A DNA stretch of 64,000 bases from Myxococcales bacterium (GCA_030652255.1 JAUSAZ010000073.1:62001-126000), one strand, 5' to 3'; positions 35,518-44,212 are shown, numbered from the stretch's first letter. Notes: generated from the letters alone by a model not told the origin. Program-made: numbers and translations.

Positions 35518-35542
35518 GAGCCCCCCGGGGAGGCGGGGGCTC
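35518..35542 (-). terminator. GC-rich hairpin downstream of the RCC1 lipoprotein gene
   Basis: GAGCCCCC (35518-35525) pairs with GGGGGCTC (35535-35542) in an 8-bp stem with a 9-nt loop, 40 nt past the stop of the RCC1 gene in its direction of transcription. No T run follows on the minus strand, so it may only be an intrinsic-like pause or a processing barrier before the LVIVD gene. Confidence 0.35.
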
Positions 35543-35581
35543 ACTCGATGATGGAGGGGTTGTGGACCGCCCGGCGGGCGA

Positions 35582-38500
35582 TCAGGGGAGGCCGAAGATC
35601 GCGCGGCTGGCGGAGTTTCGACTGGTCACGGTGCCGTCGCCGAGGGCGCCGAGGTCGCCGCGACCCCAGCAGGTGATGGTGCCGTCGGTGCGCACCGCGC
35701 AGCCGAACTCCTCGCCCTGCTCGACGTGCTGCGTCGAGGTCAGCAGCAGCACGGCGGTGGGGAACGCGCGGTTGGAGCGGGTGTTGTCACCCACCTGGCC
35801 GTAGTTGTTGTAGCCCCAGCACAGCAGCGCCCCGGAGGCGCGGCGCGCGCAGGTGGTGTTGGCGCCGGCCTCGACCTGCACCGCGTCCATGAGCACCGGC
35901 ACCGGCGTGGGCGTGGTGCGCGTGACGAAGGTGGAGTCGCCGAGCTGGCCGGAGGTGTTGAGGCCCCAGCAGACCAGCGAGCCGTCGGTGCGGCGCGCGC
36001 AGGTGTGGTTGGCGCCCGCGGTGAGCTCGACGACGTTGCTGAGCCCCATCACCGCGACGGGCGACGCGCGGTTGGTGCGCGTGGCGTCCCCGAGCTGCCC
36101 CTGGCTGTTGGCGCCCCAGCAGACCACGGTGCCGTTGCCGCGCCGCGCGCAGGTGTGGGCCGTGCCCGCGGCCACCTCGACGGCGTCGGACACCGTCAGG
36201 ATGGGCACCGGCACGGTGCGCGTCGTGGTGCTCCCGTCGCCGAGCTGACCGGAGCTGTTGAGGCCCCAGCAGACCACCTGGCCGGTCGCCCGCACCGCGC
36301 AGCCGTGGTTGCCGCCGATGCCCAGCTCGACCGCGTCGGTGATGCCGAACACCGCCAGCGGCAGGCGCGACGTCGCCATGGCGCCGTTGCCCAGCTGACC
36401 GCTGGTGCCGAGGCCCCAGCAGTAGACCGAGCGGTCGCCGCGCAGGGCGCAGGAGTGCTGCGTTCCGGCGCCGAGCTGGTCGACGTTGTCGAGGCCCGTC
36501 ACCGCTACCGGTGAGGAGCGGTTGGCGATGCCGTTGTCGCCGAGCTGCCCGGAGGCGTTGTAGCCCCAGCAGACCGCGGTGCGCGCCGCGGTGGTGGCGC
36601 AGGCGTGGTAGCCGCCGAGGGCGACCCGCAGGGTGGGGCAGGTGGTGGTGTCGCAGCCGGGGCTCGACGGCACGCCGAAGACCTGGCCGAGCGGGAGCGG
36701 GCGGGTGGTCAGCGAGCCGTCGCCCACCTGCCCGGAGGCGTTGCCGCCCCAGCAGGTGACGGTGCGGTCGGCGCGGCGGACGCACGCGAAGACCTGCCCG
36801 AGGGCGATGCGGCGGGCGTCGGAGACGTTGGCCACGGGGCCCTGCACCACGCGCTGCGTGGTGGTGTTGTCGCCGAGCTGCCCGCTGGAGTTGAGCCCCC
36901 AGCAGACGACGGCGCCGCTCACCCGGCGCGCGCAGGTGAAGGCGTCGCCGACGGACACCTCCGCGGCGTCGAGCACGCCCAGCACCAGGGACGGGGCCGA
37001 GCGCGTGGTGGTGGTGCCGTCGCCGAGCTGCCCGTTGGAGTTGAGGCCCCAGCAGAGCACCGCGCCGGTGCGCCGCAGGGCGCAGGTGTGGCTGGCGCCC
37101 GCGAAGACCTGCACCACGTCGCTGGTGGACGGGACCGCGACCGGCGCCTGCCGGGTGGCCGTGGTGCCGTCGCCGATCTGCCCGCTGCCGTTGGCGCCCC
37201 AGCAGCGCACCGAGCCGTCGCGGCGCACGGCGCAGGTGTGCGTGCGGCCCGCGCTGATCTCGACGACGTCCGTGAGGCCCGCCACCGCGGTGGGCAGGTT
37301 GCGGTTGACCAGGGTGGTGTCACCGAGCTGGCCGACGTTGTTGCGGCCCCAGCAGACGACCGAGCCGGTGCGCCGCAGCGCGCAGGCGTGCGTGCCGCCG
37401 ACCGTGATCTGGACCGCGTCGGAGAGGCCGAACACCGCGATGGGGGTGGCGCGGGTGGCGGTCGCCCCGTCGCCGATCTGCCCGTAGGTGCCCGCGCCCC
37501 AGCAGCTGACCTCGCCGGTCGCGCTGAGGGCGCAGGTGTTGGTGTCGCCCGCGGAGAGCTGCGTCACGCCGCGGAGGGCGGAGACGACCGTCGGCGCGGC
37601 CCGCGAGGTGGTGGTGCCGTCGCCGAGCTGGGCGCTGGAGTTGAGGCCCCAGCAGACGACCGACCCGTCGGCCTGGGCGGCGCACGCGTGGGCGGCGCCG
37701 ACCGCGAGGGGCAGCCCGGTGTTGCTCACGCAGCGGCCGACGTCGCAGGTCTGCCCCGGGGCGCAGGCGAGCCCGCAGCCGCCGCAGTGCGCCGTCGACG
37801 AGGCGGTGTTGACCTCGCAGCCGTTGGACACGATGAGGTCGCAGTCCGCGAAGGAGCCCGTGCACGCGCTGACGGCGCAGGCGTTCTCGCGGCAGACCGC
37901 CGTCGCGTTGGCGAGGCCGCACGCGTTGGGCGCGTCGGGGCTCTCGTCGGTGGCGGCGTCGCAGTCGTTGTCCGCCCCGTCGCAGCGCTCGGCGGAGGGG
38001 ATCACCTCGCCGGTGCAGGGCCCGTAGGTGCGGCCGGCGCCGCAGAGCTGGGTGCCCGCGCGGCAGGCCCCGACGCCGACGGTGCCGGCGGCGCCGGAGT
38101 AGCACGACTGGGTCTGGCCGGGCTCGCACACGCCGCAGAGGTCATCGGCCATGCCGTTGCAGTCGTCGTCGAGGGAGTTGCCGCAGCTCTCGGAGGAGGC
38201 CGGCAGGGTCTCGCCGATGCAGGTCGCGCCGTAGGTTCCGGCGGGGGAGCAGACCTGGATGCCCGCCGCGCAGCGACCGACGCCGCGGGTGGTCAACGGG
38301 CCCGAGTAGCAGGCGCGCGTGGTGCCCGGCTCGCACTCCGTGCAGCCCTCGTCGACCATGCCGTCGCAGTCGTCGTCGATGCTGTTGCCGCAGGCCTCGG
38401 TGCCGGGCAGCACCTGGCTCGGGCAGCTCGCCGGCCAGCGGCCGTCGGACTCGCAGGTCTGCGTGCCGGCGGCGCAGCGGCCCCGGCCCAGGGTGCCCGC

Positions 38501-39142
38501 CGAGCCCGTGTAGCAGGGCCGCGTCGCGGCCGCGGCGCACTCCCGGCAGCCGTCGTCGACGGTGCCGTTGCAGTCGTCGTCGATGCCGTTGTCGCAGGTC
38601 TCACCGCCGGCGGGGAGCACCTCGCCGCCGCACTCGCTCCAGGTGCGCGATGCCGTGCACACCTGCACGCCCGCGCGGCAACGACCGACCCCTTCGGTGG
38701 CCGTGGCGCCCGTGTAGCAGGAGCGCGTGCTCTCGGTGACGCAGCCCGCGTCCTCGTCCGAGCCGTCCACCGGGGGCGGACCGCTGTCGACGGGCGGCAT
38801 CGCGTCCGGAGCGTCCATCCCCGGGCCCACATCGACGGGCGTGCTGGAGTCCTCGGGCGTGCCCGTGTCGACGGGCGTGCCCGTGTCGATGGGCGTACCC
38901 GTGTCGATGGGCGTGCCGGAGTCCTCGGGGGTGCCCGTGTCGATGGGCGACCCGTTGTCGCCGGGCGCGCCGGTGTCGACGGGCGAACCGTTGTCGACCG
39001 GTGCGCCATTGTCGGCGGGAGCGCCCGTGTCGGCGCTCGCGTCGACCGCCGACGCATCGGTGTCGGTGCCGGCGGGGTTCTCGTCCCCTCCACAGCCCGC
39101 TGCGGTGAGCAGCGCGGCCAGACCCAGGGAAAGGCGTTTCAT
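35582..39142 (-). CDS. Very large lipoprotein with MopE-type metal-binding motifs and 14 RCC1 repeats
   Basis: 1186 residues. MKRLSLGLAALLTAAGC is a lipoprotein signal with Cys17. Residues about 25-105 are a hexapeptide Asp/Thr/Gly/Pro repeat linker. Residues about 130-400 contain Cys-rich segments with four copies of the motif xCxNxxDDDCxGxxD (CDNGIDDDCNGTVDDGC and relatives), similar to the putative metal-binding motif of the copper-scavenging MopE family. One CEV-type Cys repeat follows (about 427-470). Residues about 480-1186 are 14 RCC1-like blades, each marked by CWG..xxGQLGDG. RCC1 propellers bind proteins. A ribosome site GGAGGA (39146-39151) lies 3 nt before the ATG. It should be a surface-exposed binding or adhesion protein; function is unknown. 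Confidence 0.85.
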   Translation of the reverse strand: MKRLSLGLAALLTAAGCGGDENPAGTDTDASAVDASADTGAPADNGAPVDNGSPVDTGAPGDNGSPIDTGTPEDSGTPIDTGTPIDTGTPVDTGTPEDSSTPVDVGPGMDAPDAMPPVDSGPPPVDGSDEDAGCVTESTRSCYTGATATEGVGRCRAGVQVCTASRTWSECGGEVLPAGGETCDNGIDDDCNGTVDDGCRECAAAATRPCYTGSAGTLGRGRCAAGTQTCESDGRWPASCPSQVLPGTEACGNSIDDDCDGMVDEGCTECEPGTTRACYSGPLTTRGVGRCAAGIQVCSPAGTYGATCIGETLPASSESCGNSLDDDCNGMADDLCGVCEPGQTQSCYSGAAGTVGVGACRAGTQLCGAGRTYGPCTGEVIPSAERCDGADNDCDAATDESPDAPNACGLANATAVCRENACAVSACTGSFADCDLIVSNGCEVNTASSTAHCGGCGLACAPGQTCDVGRCVSNTGLPLAVGAAHACAAQADGSVVCWGLNSSAQLGDGTTTSRAAPTVVSALRGVTQLSAGDTNTCALSATGEVSCWGAGTYGQIGDGATATRATPIAVFGLSDAVQITVGGTHACALRRTGSVVCWGRNNVGQLGDTTLVNRNLPTAVAGLTDVVEISAGRTHTCAVRRDGSVRCWGANGSGQIGDGTTATRQAPVAVPSTSDVVQVFAGASHTCALRRTGAVLCWGLNSNGQLGDGTTTTRSAPSLVLGVLDAAEVSVGDAFTCARRVSGAVVCWGLNSSGQLGDNTTTQRVVQGPVANVSDARRIALGQVFACVRRADRTVTCWGGNASGQVGDGSLTTRPLPLGQVFGVPSSPGCDTTTCPTLRVALGGYHACATTAARTAVCWGYNASGQLGDNGIANRSSPVAVTGLDNVDQLGAGTQHSCALRGDRSVYCWGLGTSGQLGNGAMATSRLPLAVFGITDAVELGIGGNHGCAVRATGQVVCWGLNSSGQLGDGSTTTRTVPVPILTVSDAVEVAAGTAHTCARRGNGTVVCWGANSQGQLGDATRTNRASPVAVMGLSNVVELTAGANHTCARRTDGSLVCWGLNTSGQLGDSTFVTRTTPTPVPVLMDAVQVEAGANTTCARRASGALLCWGYNNYGQVGDNTRSNRAFPTAVLLLTSTQHVEQGEEFGCAVRTDGTITCWGRGDLGALGDGTVTSRNSASRAIFGLP
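35811..37660 (-). repeat. Tandem 150-bp RCC1-blade repeats
   Basis: The motif encoding CWG (read on the plus strand as gccccagcag) recurs at about 35811, 35961, 36111, 36261, 36411 and 36561, a strict 150-bp (50-codon) step. After a 33-codon-type insertion near 36650 it resumes at about 36741, 36891, 37041, 37191, 37341, 37491 and 37641. This is gene-internal amplification rather than an independent element. Confidence 0.85.
38836..39057 (-). repeat. 18-bp hexapeptide repeat (Gly-[ST]-Pro-x-Asp-[TNS])
   Basis: About a dozen in-frame 18-bp units encode the spacer between lipid anchor and folded domains of the RCC1 lipoprotein (GTPVDT, GSPIDT, GTPEDS and similar). Strongly repetitive DNA, probably length-variable. 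Confidence 0.7.
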
Positions 39143-39323
39143 GGTTCCTCCGTCGAATGAATCGGGGTGAGGTGGACTCACAGCACGCGGCGCATCCGCA
39201 CTCCGCGACCGGCCACCGGCGGATGCTATGTCGGGGTCGCGCACGAAAGACAGCGCTACTTCGACCGCACCCCTCGTCACCATGCGCCCCGTCGTCGTAG
39301 GATTTTCCACGAAGCCGCCGCCC

Positions 39324-40580
39324 ATGGACCTGCGACTGCAACAGCTCGCCCACCTCGACCCGAGGGCCGTCCCGCTGCCCCATGGCACCGAGGTGGTGAC
39401 CGGGGTCGACCGCGTGGTGGGCGAGCGCGCCGTCCCGCAGGGCGCCGTCGGGCGGGTGGTGAAGGTCACGGGCGACGAGGTCGACGTGCTCGTGGTGGGG
39501 GTGGGCACGGTACGGTACGCGCGCCGCGAGCTCACGCCGCGCAAGGTCGGCCAGGCGCAGTTCGCCCAGCGGCGCGAGGCGGCGTGGTCGTCGCTGCACG
39601 CCTGCGCGGTGCTGGAGACCACCGTGGGCTCCCGCGCCTGGAACCTCGCCGACGAGGGCTCCGACACCGACCTCCGCGGCGCCTTCGCGCTGCCCCTGGC
39701 GTGGTCCGTCGGTCTGGTCGAGGGCCCCGCCGAGCTCGTGAGCGCCGACGGCAGCGCCACCTACTGGCGCGTCGACAAGGCCGTGCGCCAGGCCCTGCGC
39801 GCCGACCCCAACACCCTGGAGATGCTCTTCGTCCCCGGGGCCCGCGCGCTCGACCCCATCGGTCAGTGGGTCCTCGACGCCCGCCACGCGCTGGTGTCCG
39901 CGGAGATCCACGGCAGCTTCGGGCGCTACGCCCTCTCGCAGCTCAAGCGCCTGGAGCAGTCGCAGCGCCTCGCCGCCCACCGCGACGCCGCCCTCACCTG
40001 GCTGCGCGACGACCCGACGCTCACCCTCGACGCGGTCGCGGCGCGGCTGGCGGCGGCCTTCCCCCGCGCCACCCCCACGGAGGCCGACGCGCTGTTCCAG
40101 GCGAAGCAGTACGTGAAGCAGCTCTGCCGGTCGCTGCACGACCAGGGGCTGCTGGCCTCGAGCGACTTCGCCGCGATGGCGCGCTTCGCCCACGACGACC
40201 CGAGCGCCCTCGAGCTCCCGCGCGAGCTGCGGCCGAAGAACGCCTACAACCTCCTGCGGCTCATCGTGACGGCGACCGGCTGGCTGCGCACCGGCGAGCC
40301 CGAGTTCGCCGCGAGCGGGGCCTTCCGCGATCGGCTGCTGGCGATCAAGCAGGGCCGCGTCGCGCTCTCCGAGGTGCTCGCGGAGGCCGAGTCGCTCGCG
40401 CCCGCGCTGGAGGAGGCCCGCCACGCGACGAAGCTCCCGCCGCACCCCGACGTGGGCGTGGCCGACACCCTCCTGCGCCGCATCGGGGCGGAGGTGGCCC
40501 GGCGCGCCGTGGTTGTCGAAGCGGGACCCTGGGGCCGCGAGGCGCCCGCGCCGCCGGAGGTCGTATGGCATCCGGGCTGA
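39324..40580 (+). CDS. RlaP-like DNA polymerase-beta-fold nucleotidyltransferase (first of tandem pair)
   Basis: 418 residues from the ATG at 39324; in-frame ATGs at 39282 and 39228 are alternatives, but homology-like sequence only begins near DLRLQQLAHLD. After a small N-terminal beta-rich part (about 10-75), the nucleotidyltransferase core shows the G-S...DxD signature TTVGSRAWNLADEGSDTDLRG (two metal-binding aspartates). A helical C-terminal region follows (LFQAKQYVKQL, NAYNLLRLIVTATGWLRTGE). This matches the PF10127/RlaP family proposed to act in RNA repair by template-independent nucleotide addition. The following paralogue overlaps it by 16 nt. A clear third catalytic acid was not identified. 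Confidence 0.75.
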   Translation: MDLRLQQLAHLDPRAVPLPHGTEVVTGVDRVVGERAVPQGAVGRVVKVTGDEVDVLVVGVGTVRYARRELTPRKVGQAQFAQRREAAWSSLHACAVLETTVGSRAWNLADEGSDTDLRGAFALPLAWSVGLVEGPAELVSADGSATYWRVDKAVRQALRADPNTLEMLFVPGARALDPIGQWVLDARHALVSAEIHGSFGRYALSQLKRLEQSQRLAAHRDAALTWLRDDPTLTLDAVAARLAAAFPRATPTEADALFQAKQYVKQLCRSLHDQGLLASSDFAAMARFAHDDPSALELPRELRPKNAYNLLRLIVTATGWLRTGEPEFAASGAFRDRLLAIKQGRVALSEVLAEAESLAPALEEARHATKLPPHPDVGVADTLLRRIGAEVARRAVVVEAGPWGREAPAPPEVVWHPG

Positions 40581-41359
40581 GCCACGACCCCTGGTCGCTG
40601 CTGACGGAGGCGCAGCGCGAGAGCTCGCGGGCGGTGATCGCGCGCGAGTCCGAGCGGCGTCGGCACGTGGTGGTGGCCCTGAGCGGCGCACACGCCTATG
40701 GGTTCCCCTCGCCCGACAGCGACGTCGACCTCAAGGCCATCCACGTGGCGCCCACCGCGCAGCTCGTGGGGCTGCGGCCGGCGGCGCCTCCGGCGGACCG
40801 CATCGAGGTGCTCGACGGCGTCGAGATGGACTACACCTCCAACGAGCTCGGCGGGGTGCTCGGGGGCATCGTCAAGGGCAACGGCAACTACCTGGAGCGG
40901 GTGCTCGGGGGGACGGCGCTGGCGGGCTCCGCGTGGCTCGACGCGCTACAGCCCCTGGCGCAGCGCGCGCTGAGCCGGCGGGCGCACCGGCACTACCGCG
41001 GCTTCGCGGCGGGGCAGCGCCGGGAGTTCGACGCGACGCCCACCGCGAAGAAGCTGCTCTACGTGCTGCGCACCGCGCTCACCGGCGCGCACCTGCTGCG
41101 CACCGGCGAGCTGGTGCTCGACGTCAACGCGCTGCTCGACGAGCACGGGCTCGGCGCGGCGCGGGCGCTCGTCGAGGCCAAGCGGGCGGGCGAGCGCACG
41201 GCGCTCCCGGAGTCCGAGCGGGCGCGCTGGCTGGCCGAGGTCGACCGGGCCGTCGCGCGGCTCGACGAGGCGCACGAGGCGTCTGCGCTGCCCGAAGATC
41301 CGCCCAACGAGGACGAGCTCGACGCGTGGCTCATCGAGGTGCGGCGGGCGATGTTCTGA
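40565..41359 (+). CDS. RlaP-like nucleotidyltransferase (second of tandem pair)
   Basis: 264 residues. The polymerase-beta-type core has LSGAHAYGFPSPDSDVDLKAI with the DVD metal-binding pair and a candidate third carboxylate in VEMDY, followed by a helical region (NYLERVLGG, AKKLLYVLRTALTGAHLLRTGE). It is a shorter paralogue of the preceding protein, with GA in place of the usual GS. The ATG overlaps the upstream gene by 16 nt in another frame, so the two are coupled and probably form a complex or act on the same RNA or protein substrate. The last 95 bp recur 2.8 kb downstream as an isolated fragment. Confidence 0.75.
   Translation: MASGLSHDPWSLLTEAQRESSRAVIARESERRRHVVVALSGAHAYGFPSPDSDVDLKAIHVAPTAQLVGLRPAAPPADRIEVLDGVEMDYTSNELGGVLGGIVKGNGNYLERVLGGTALAGSAWLDALQPLAQRALSRRAHRHYRGFAAGQRREFDATPTAKKLLYVLRTALTGAHLLRTGELVLDVNALLDEHGLGAARALVEAKRAGERTALPESERARWLAEVDRAVARLDEAHEASALPEDPPNEDELDAWLIEVRRAMF
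41265..41359 (+). repeat. Parent copy of a 95-bp dispersed duplication
   Basis: The final 95 bp of the second nucleotidyltransferase gene, including the stop codon, match 44043-44137 with four substitutions and no gaps. Sequence before and after the matched blocks is unrelated. Confidence 0.9.
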
Positions 41360-41414
41360 TTCAGCGCATGGGCACCCCCGTCGCGGACGCGACGCGTCGG
41401 GCGGCCGGTGCGCT

Positions 41415-42146
41415 TCAGGCCGGAGAGGCGGAGGCGGAGGCGGCGCGCCCCGGGGCGAAGCTCGCGGCGGTGGCAGCGAAGCACGCCGCCGAGGGGAGCA
41501 GGAACGCCATGTAGCCGAAGCGCGGGCAGAGGACGGCCATCGCCGTGGCGCCGAAAATGAAGGCGGCGAGCTTGGTGCCCCGGAGCAGCGCAGAGTTGCG
41601 CGCCGCTGCGCGCTCTTGTCGGTCACCGCTGATGATCAGGGCGAAGGCCACGGCGAGGTCGGTCGCGGGGCCGGTCATGTGGGTGGTGCGCACCGCCATC
41701 GAGGTGCTCGCCGCGACGGCGGCGTTCTGGAGGCCCATCGCGAAGGCGAGGACCGCGAGCAGCGCGAAGTCGTGGGCGGTCTCGACGGTGCTGCCGAAGG
41801 AGTCGAGCCACCCTGCCTTGCCTGTGACGGCGACGGTCGCGAGCACGGCCGCCACGAGCGTCAGGGGCGCCCAGTACGCCGGTCGCTCACGACCCCCAAC
41901 CCCCCGCGCCAGGAGGATGGCGCCCCCTGCCCCCGCCATGAACGCCCCGAGCACGAGCGCGTAGTCGAGCGCCAGCACGCTCCGGGCACCGACCCCGATG
42001 TGGGTGACGATGCCGCTCACATGGGAGACGAAGCGCTGACAGGCGAGCAGCGCGCCGGCGTTTACTGCGCCGGCGGCGAAGGCGAGGAGGGCCCAGCTGG
42101 GGAGGTGGCGGAGGGAGGTGAGATCCTGGGGGCGGAAAACGACCAT
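41415..42146 (-). CDS. DUF1275 (YoaK-like) integral membrane protein
   Basis: 243 residues with about six to seven hydrophobic segments covering most of the chain (LLAFAAGAVNAGALLA, LGAFMAGAGGAILLARGV, LTLVAAVLATVAV, FALLAVLAFAMGLQNAAV). The segment MGLQNAAVAASTSMAVRTTHMTGPATDLAVA is the conserved heart of DUF1275/YoaK proteins, shown here only as family evidence at residues about 138-168. Function of the family is not established. It diverges from the NhaR-like regulator with 87 nt between the starts, so that regulator is a candidate controller. Confidence 0.82.
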   Translation of the reverse strand: MVVFRPQDLTSLRHLPSWALLAFAAGAVNAGALLACQRFVSHVSGIVTHIGVGARSVLALDYALVLGAFMAGAGGAILLARGVGGRERPAYWAPLTLVAAVLATVAVTGKAGWLDSFGSTVETAHDFALLAVLAFAMGLQNAAVAASTSMAVRTTHMTGPATDLAVAFALIISGDRQERAAARNSALLRGTKLAAFIFGATAMAVLCPRFGYMAFLLPSAACFAATAASFAPGRAASASASPA

Positions 42147-42233
42147 GGGCGACAGGGTGACGACGGCCCATCGCTCTCACAATCAGGAAGTCTGGTGGAA
42201 TTGATTCGGTTTCTTCGTACTATCGCCCGAGCG
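42147..42233. promoter_or_regulatory. Divergent intergenic region with an AT-richer patch
   Basis: The 87 nt between the divergently oriented DUF1275 and LysR-type genes include 42195-42225, markedly less G+C-rich than its surroundings (ttgattcggtttcttcgtac). LysR regulators commonly bind such divergent regions. No canonical -35/-10 pair with proper spacing was found, so the call rests on position and composition. Confidence 0.35.
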
Positions 42234-43133
42234 ATGGGCCACCGGCTCAACTACAACCACCTGCTGTATTTCTGGAGCGTGGCGCGCGAGGGCGGGCTCG
42301 CGGGCGCCGCCCGGGCGCTGCGGCTCTCCCCGCAGACCCTGAGCGGCCAGATCCGCGCCTTCGAAGACCAGGTGGGCCAGAAGCTCTTCACGAAGAGCGG
42401 CCGCCGGCTGGTGCTCACCGAGCGAGGGCGCGTGGCCTTCCGCTACGCCGACGAGATCTTCTCCCTCGGGCACGAGCTCGGCGACTTCCTCGAGCGCGGC
42501 CCGGTGTCCGAGTCGGCGCGGCTCGACGTCGGGCTGGTCGAGGTGCTGCCGAAGAACATGGTGACCCGCCTGCTCGAGCCCGCGCTCGCCATGAAGCCGC
42601 CGGTGCACCTCGTCTGCCGCGAGGGCCACCTCGGCGCGCTCGTGGCCGAGCTCGCGGCGCACACCCTCGACGTCGTCTTCGCCGACCGCCCTCTCCCGCC
42701 GGGCGGGTCGGTGCGCGCGTTCAGCCACCTGCTCGGCGAGTGCGGGGTGACCTTCTTCGCGGCGCCCGCCCTCGCGGCGCGGCACCGGGACTTCCCCCGC
42801 GGCCTCGACGGCGCGCCCTTCCTCGCCCCGCCCTCCGGCGCCGGCATCCGGCAGCAGCTCGAGGCCTTCTTCACCCGGCACCGCGTGGCGCCGCGGATCA
42901 TCGGCGAGGTCGAGGACAGCGCCCTGCTCAAGGCCCTCGGCGCGGAGGGCCACGGGATCCTCTGCGCCCCAAGCACGGTCGCCTCCGAGGTGGCCGCGAT
43001 GTACGGCCTCGCCCCCATCGGCGAGACCCGGGAGATCATCGAGCGCTTCTACGCGATCACGGTCGAGCGGCGCATCAAGAACGAGGTGGTCGGCGCCATC
43101 TCGGAAGTGGCGCGCACGCGGCTCTTCGCCTGA
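42234..43133 (+). CDS. LysR-family transcriptional regulator, NhaR-like
   Basis: 299 residues, the length of NhaR. The N-terminus LNYNHLLYFWSVAREGGLAG with a winged helix-turn-helix (about 5-65; LSPQTLSGQIRAFEDQVG) is typical of NhaR rather than generic LysR proteins. An effector-binding domain follows (about 90-295; LDVGLVEVLPKNMV, EDSALLKALGAEGHGILCAP). NhaR activates sodium/proton antiporter genes in enterobacteria; no antiporter is visible here. The divergent DUF1275 gene is the simplest target. The ATG at 42234 was chosen because it fits the NhaR start. Confidence 0.85.
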   Translation: MGHRLNYNHLLYFWSVAREGGLAGAARALRLSPQTLSGQIRAFEDQVGQKLFTKSGRRLVLTERGRVAFRYADEIFSLGHELGDFLERGPVSESARLDVGLVEVLPKNMVTRLLEPALAMKPPVHLVCREGHLGALVAELAAHTLDVVFADRPLPPGGSVRAFSHLLGECGVTFFAAPALAARHRDFPRGLDGAPFLAPPSGAGIRQQLEAFFTRHRVAPRIIGEVEDSALLKALGAEGHGILCAPSTVASEVAAMYGLAPIGETREIIERFYAITVERRIKNEVVGAISEVARTRLFA

Positions 43134-43206
43134 CCGCGGCGGGTTCCTCATTGCGAGAGCGGCGCGCCGCCAGGCGTCCCGCGTGATGACGCCCCCGACT
43201 TTGCGG

Positions 43207-43998
43207 TCAGCGACCCGCGTCCCGCACGTTGCTCACCTGCGCGCACGCATCCCAGCAACGGCGGATGTAACAGTTGGTGAGCGCGCCATAGGCCTGCCAC
43301 ACGGTCGGGGCGAAGCAGGCCTGGACGCAGGCGCAGCGCTCCGCCACCGGAACCTGGGAGTCGTAGACGCATCCCAGGAGACTGCAACTGGTCGGCGGGG
43401 CGGCGCGCAGAGCGTTGCCGTATCCTGTCTGCTCCGCTTCGCAATACACGGAGGCACAGTCCGCACACTGCCGGGAGGTCTCATTCTGCCGGACAGTCTC
43501 CCGGGCCTGGCAGGCGCCTTCCAACGTGAGGGGCAGCGGCGCAAGGTCGACGACGGGGACCGCTACAGACGCCGTGGCGCCCGCGCCGCTGTCGTAGGTG
43601 ACACGGGCGGGTCGTTGGTTGCGTGCGACGGAGAACGTGAGCTGGCAGGTCGCCCGCCCCCCGACCGCAAGACGCTCGCCGCTGAGGCAATCCCGAGAAA
43701 TGCCGGAAGGCTGGAGCACGCGAGCCATGTCGGTGACGAGCGAGAAGCGATCGATCGTCGTGGTCAGGGGCATCGCGGCCCCCGTGTTGGAGAGCACGAT
43801 GGTGACGGCGAGCTGGTAGGCGTCGGGCAGCGGCACGCCCTCCCATCCGAGGCCCGTGACCTCCTGCGCGGAGATCGACAAGGCCGCCCCCTGCATAGGC
43901 ACGACTGAAGCGTCGCTGCCGTCCAATCCACCCGAGTTGGAGGGAGAGCAGGAGATGAGCAGGGCGCCGATCGTGATCGCGGTGAAGGGACTACGCAT
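43207..43998 (-). CDS. Hypothetical cysteine-containing lipoprotein
   Basis: 263 residues from the ATG at 43998. MRSPFTAITIGALLISC is a lipoprotein signal with Cys17. Residues about 35-150 are rich in small and beta-forming residues with a pattern like a periplasmic beta-sandwich (YQLAVTIVLSNTGAAMPLT). Residues about 165-255 hold about a dozen cysteines in spaced pairs (CADCASVYCEAE, CACVQACF, CYIRRCWDAC), which suggests a disulfide-rich exported domain. No family recognised. Its codon choice is less G+C-biased than its neighbours', and it sits between a regulator and a gene fragment, consistent with an acquired segment. Confidence 0.6.
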   Translation of the reverse strand: MRSPFTAITIGALLISCSPSNSGGLDGSDASVVPMQGAALSISAQEVTGLGWEGVPLPDAYQLAVTIVLSNTGAAMPLTTTIDRFSLVTDMARVLQPSGISRDCLSGERLAVGGRATCQLTFSVARNQRPARVTYDSGAGATASVAVPVVDLAPLPLTLEGACQARETVRQNETSRQCADCASVYCEAEQTGYGNALRAAPPTSCSLLGCVYDSQVPVAERCACVQACFAPTVWQAYGALTNCYIRRCWDACAQVSNVRDAGR

Positions 43999-44042
43999 CA
44001 GTGCGGGACGCTCGCACGCGCACTTTGGCAATTCAATCGCCC

Positions 44043-44137
44043 ACGAGGCCCACGAGGCGTCGGCGCTGCCCGACGACCCGCCCAACGAGGACGAGCTCGA
44101 CGCGTGGCTCATCGAGGTGCGGCGGGCGATGTTCTGA
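44043..44137 (+). pseudogene. Displaced 3' fragment of a RlaP-like nucleotidyltransferase gene
   Basis: 95 bp at 96% identity (four substitutions) to the last 95 bp of the nucleotidyltransferase gene ending at 41359, with the same reading frame and stop codon. It encodes AHEASALPDDPPNEDELD and the conserved end IEVRRAMF. There is no upstream coding region of that gene here: the sequence before 44043 is unrelated and belongs to the 5' side of the lipoprotein gene on the other strand. It is a remnant of duplication or of an insertion/deletion event. Confidence 0.85.
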
Positions 44138-44212
44138 GGGGCAGCCCCGGGGCAATCCCCCAACCGTCCAGAGTCCTACGTCCGGAGCCCGCCGATTGGC
44201 CGCCCTGCGCCG

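Noticed and set aside
43158..43175. 12-bp palindrome GCGGCGCGCCGC as a protein-binding site or terminator
   Set aside because: Such palindromes are expected by chance in this base composition, and there is no associated motif or T run.
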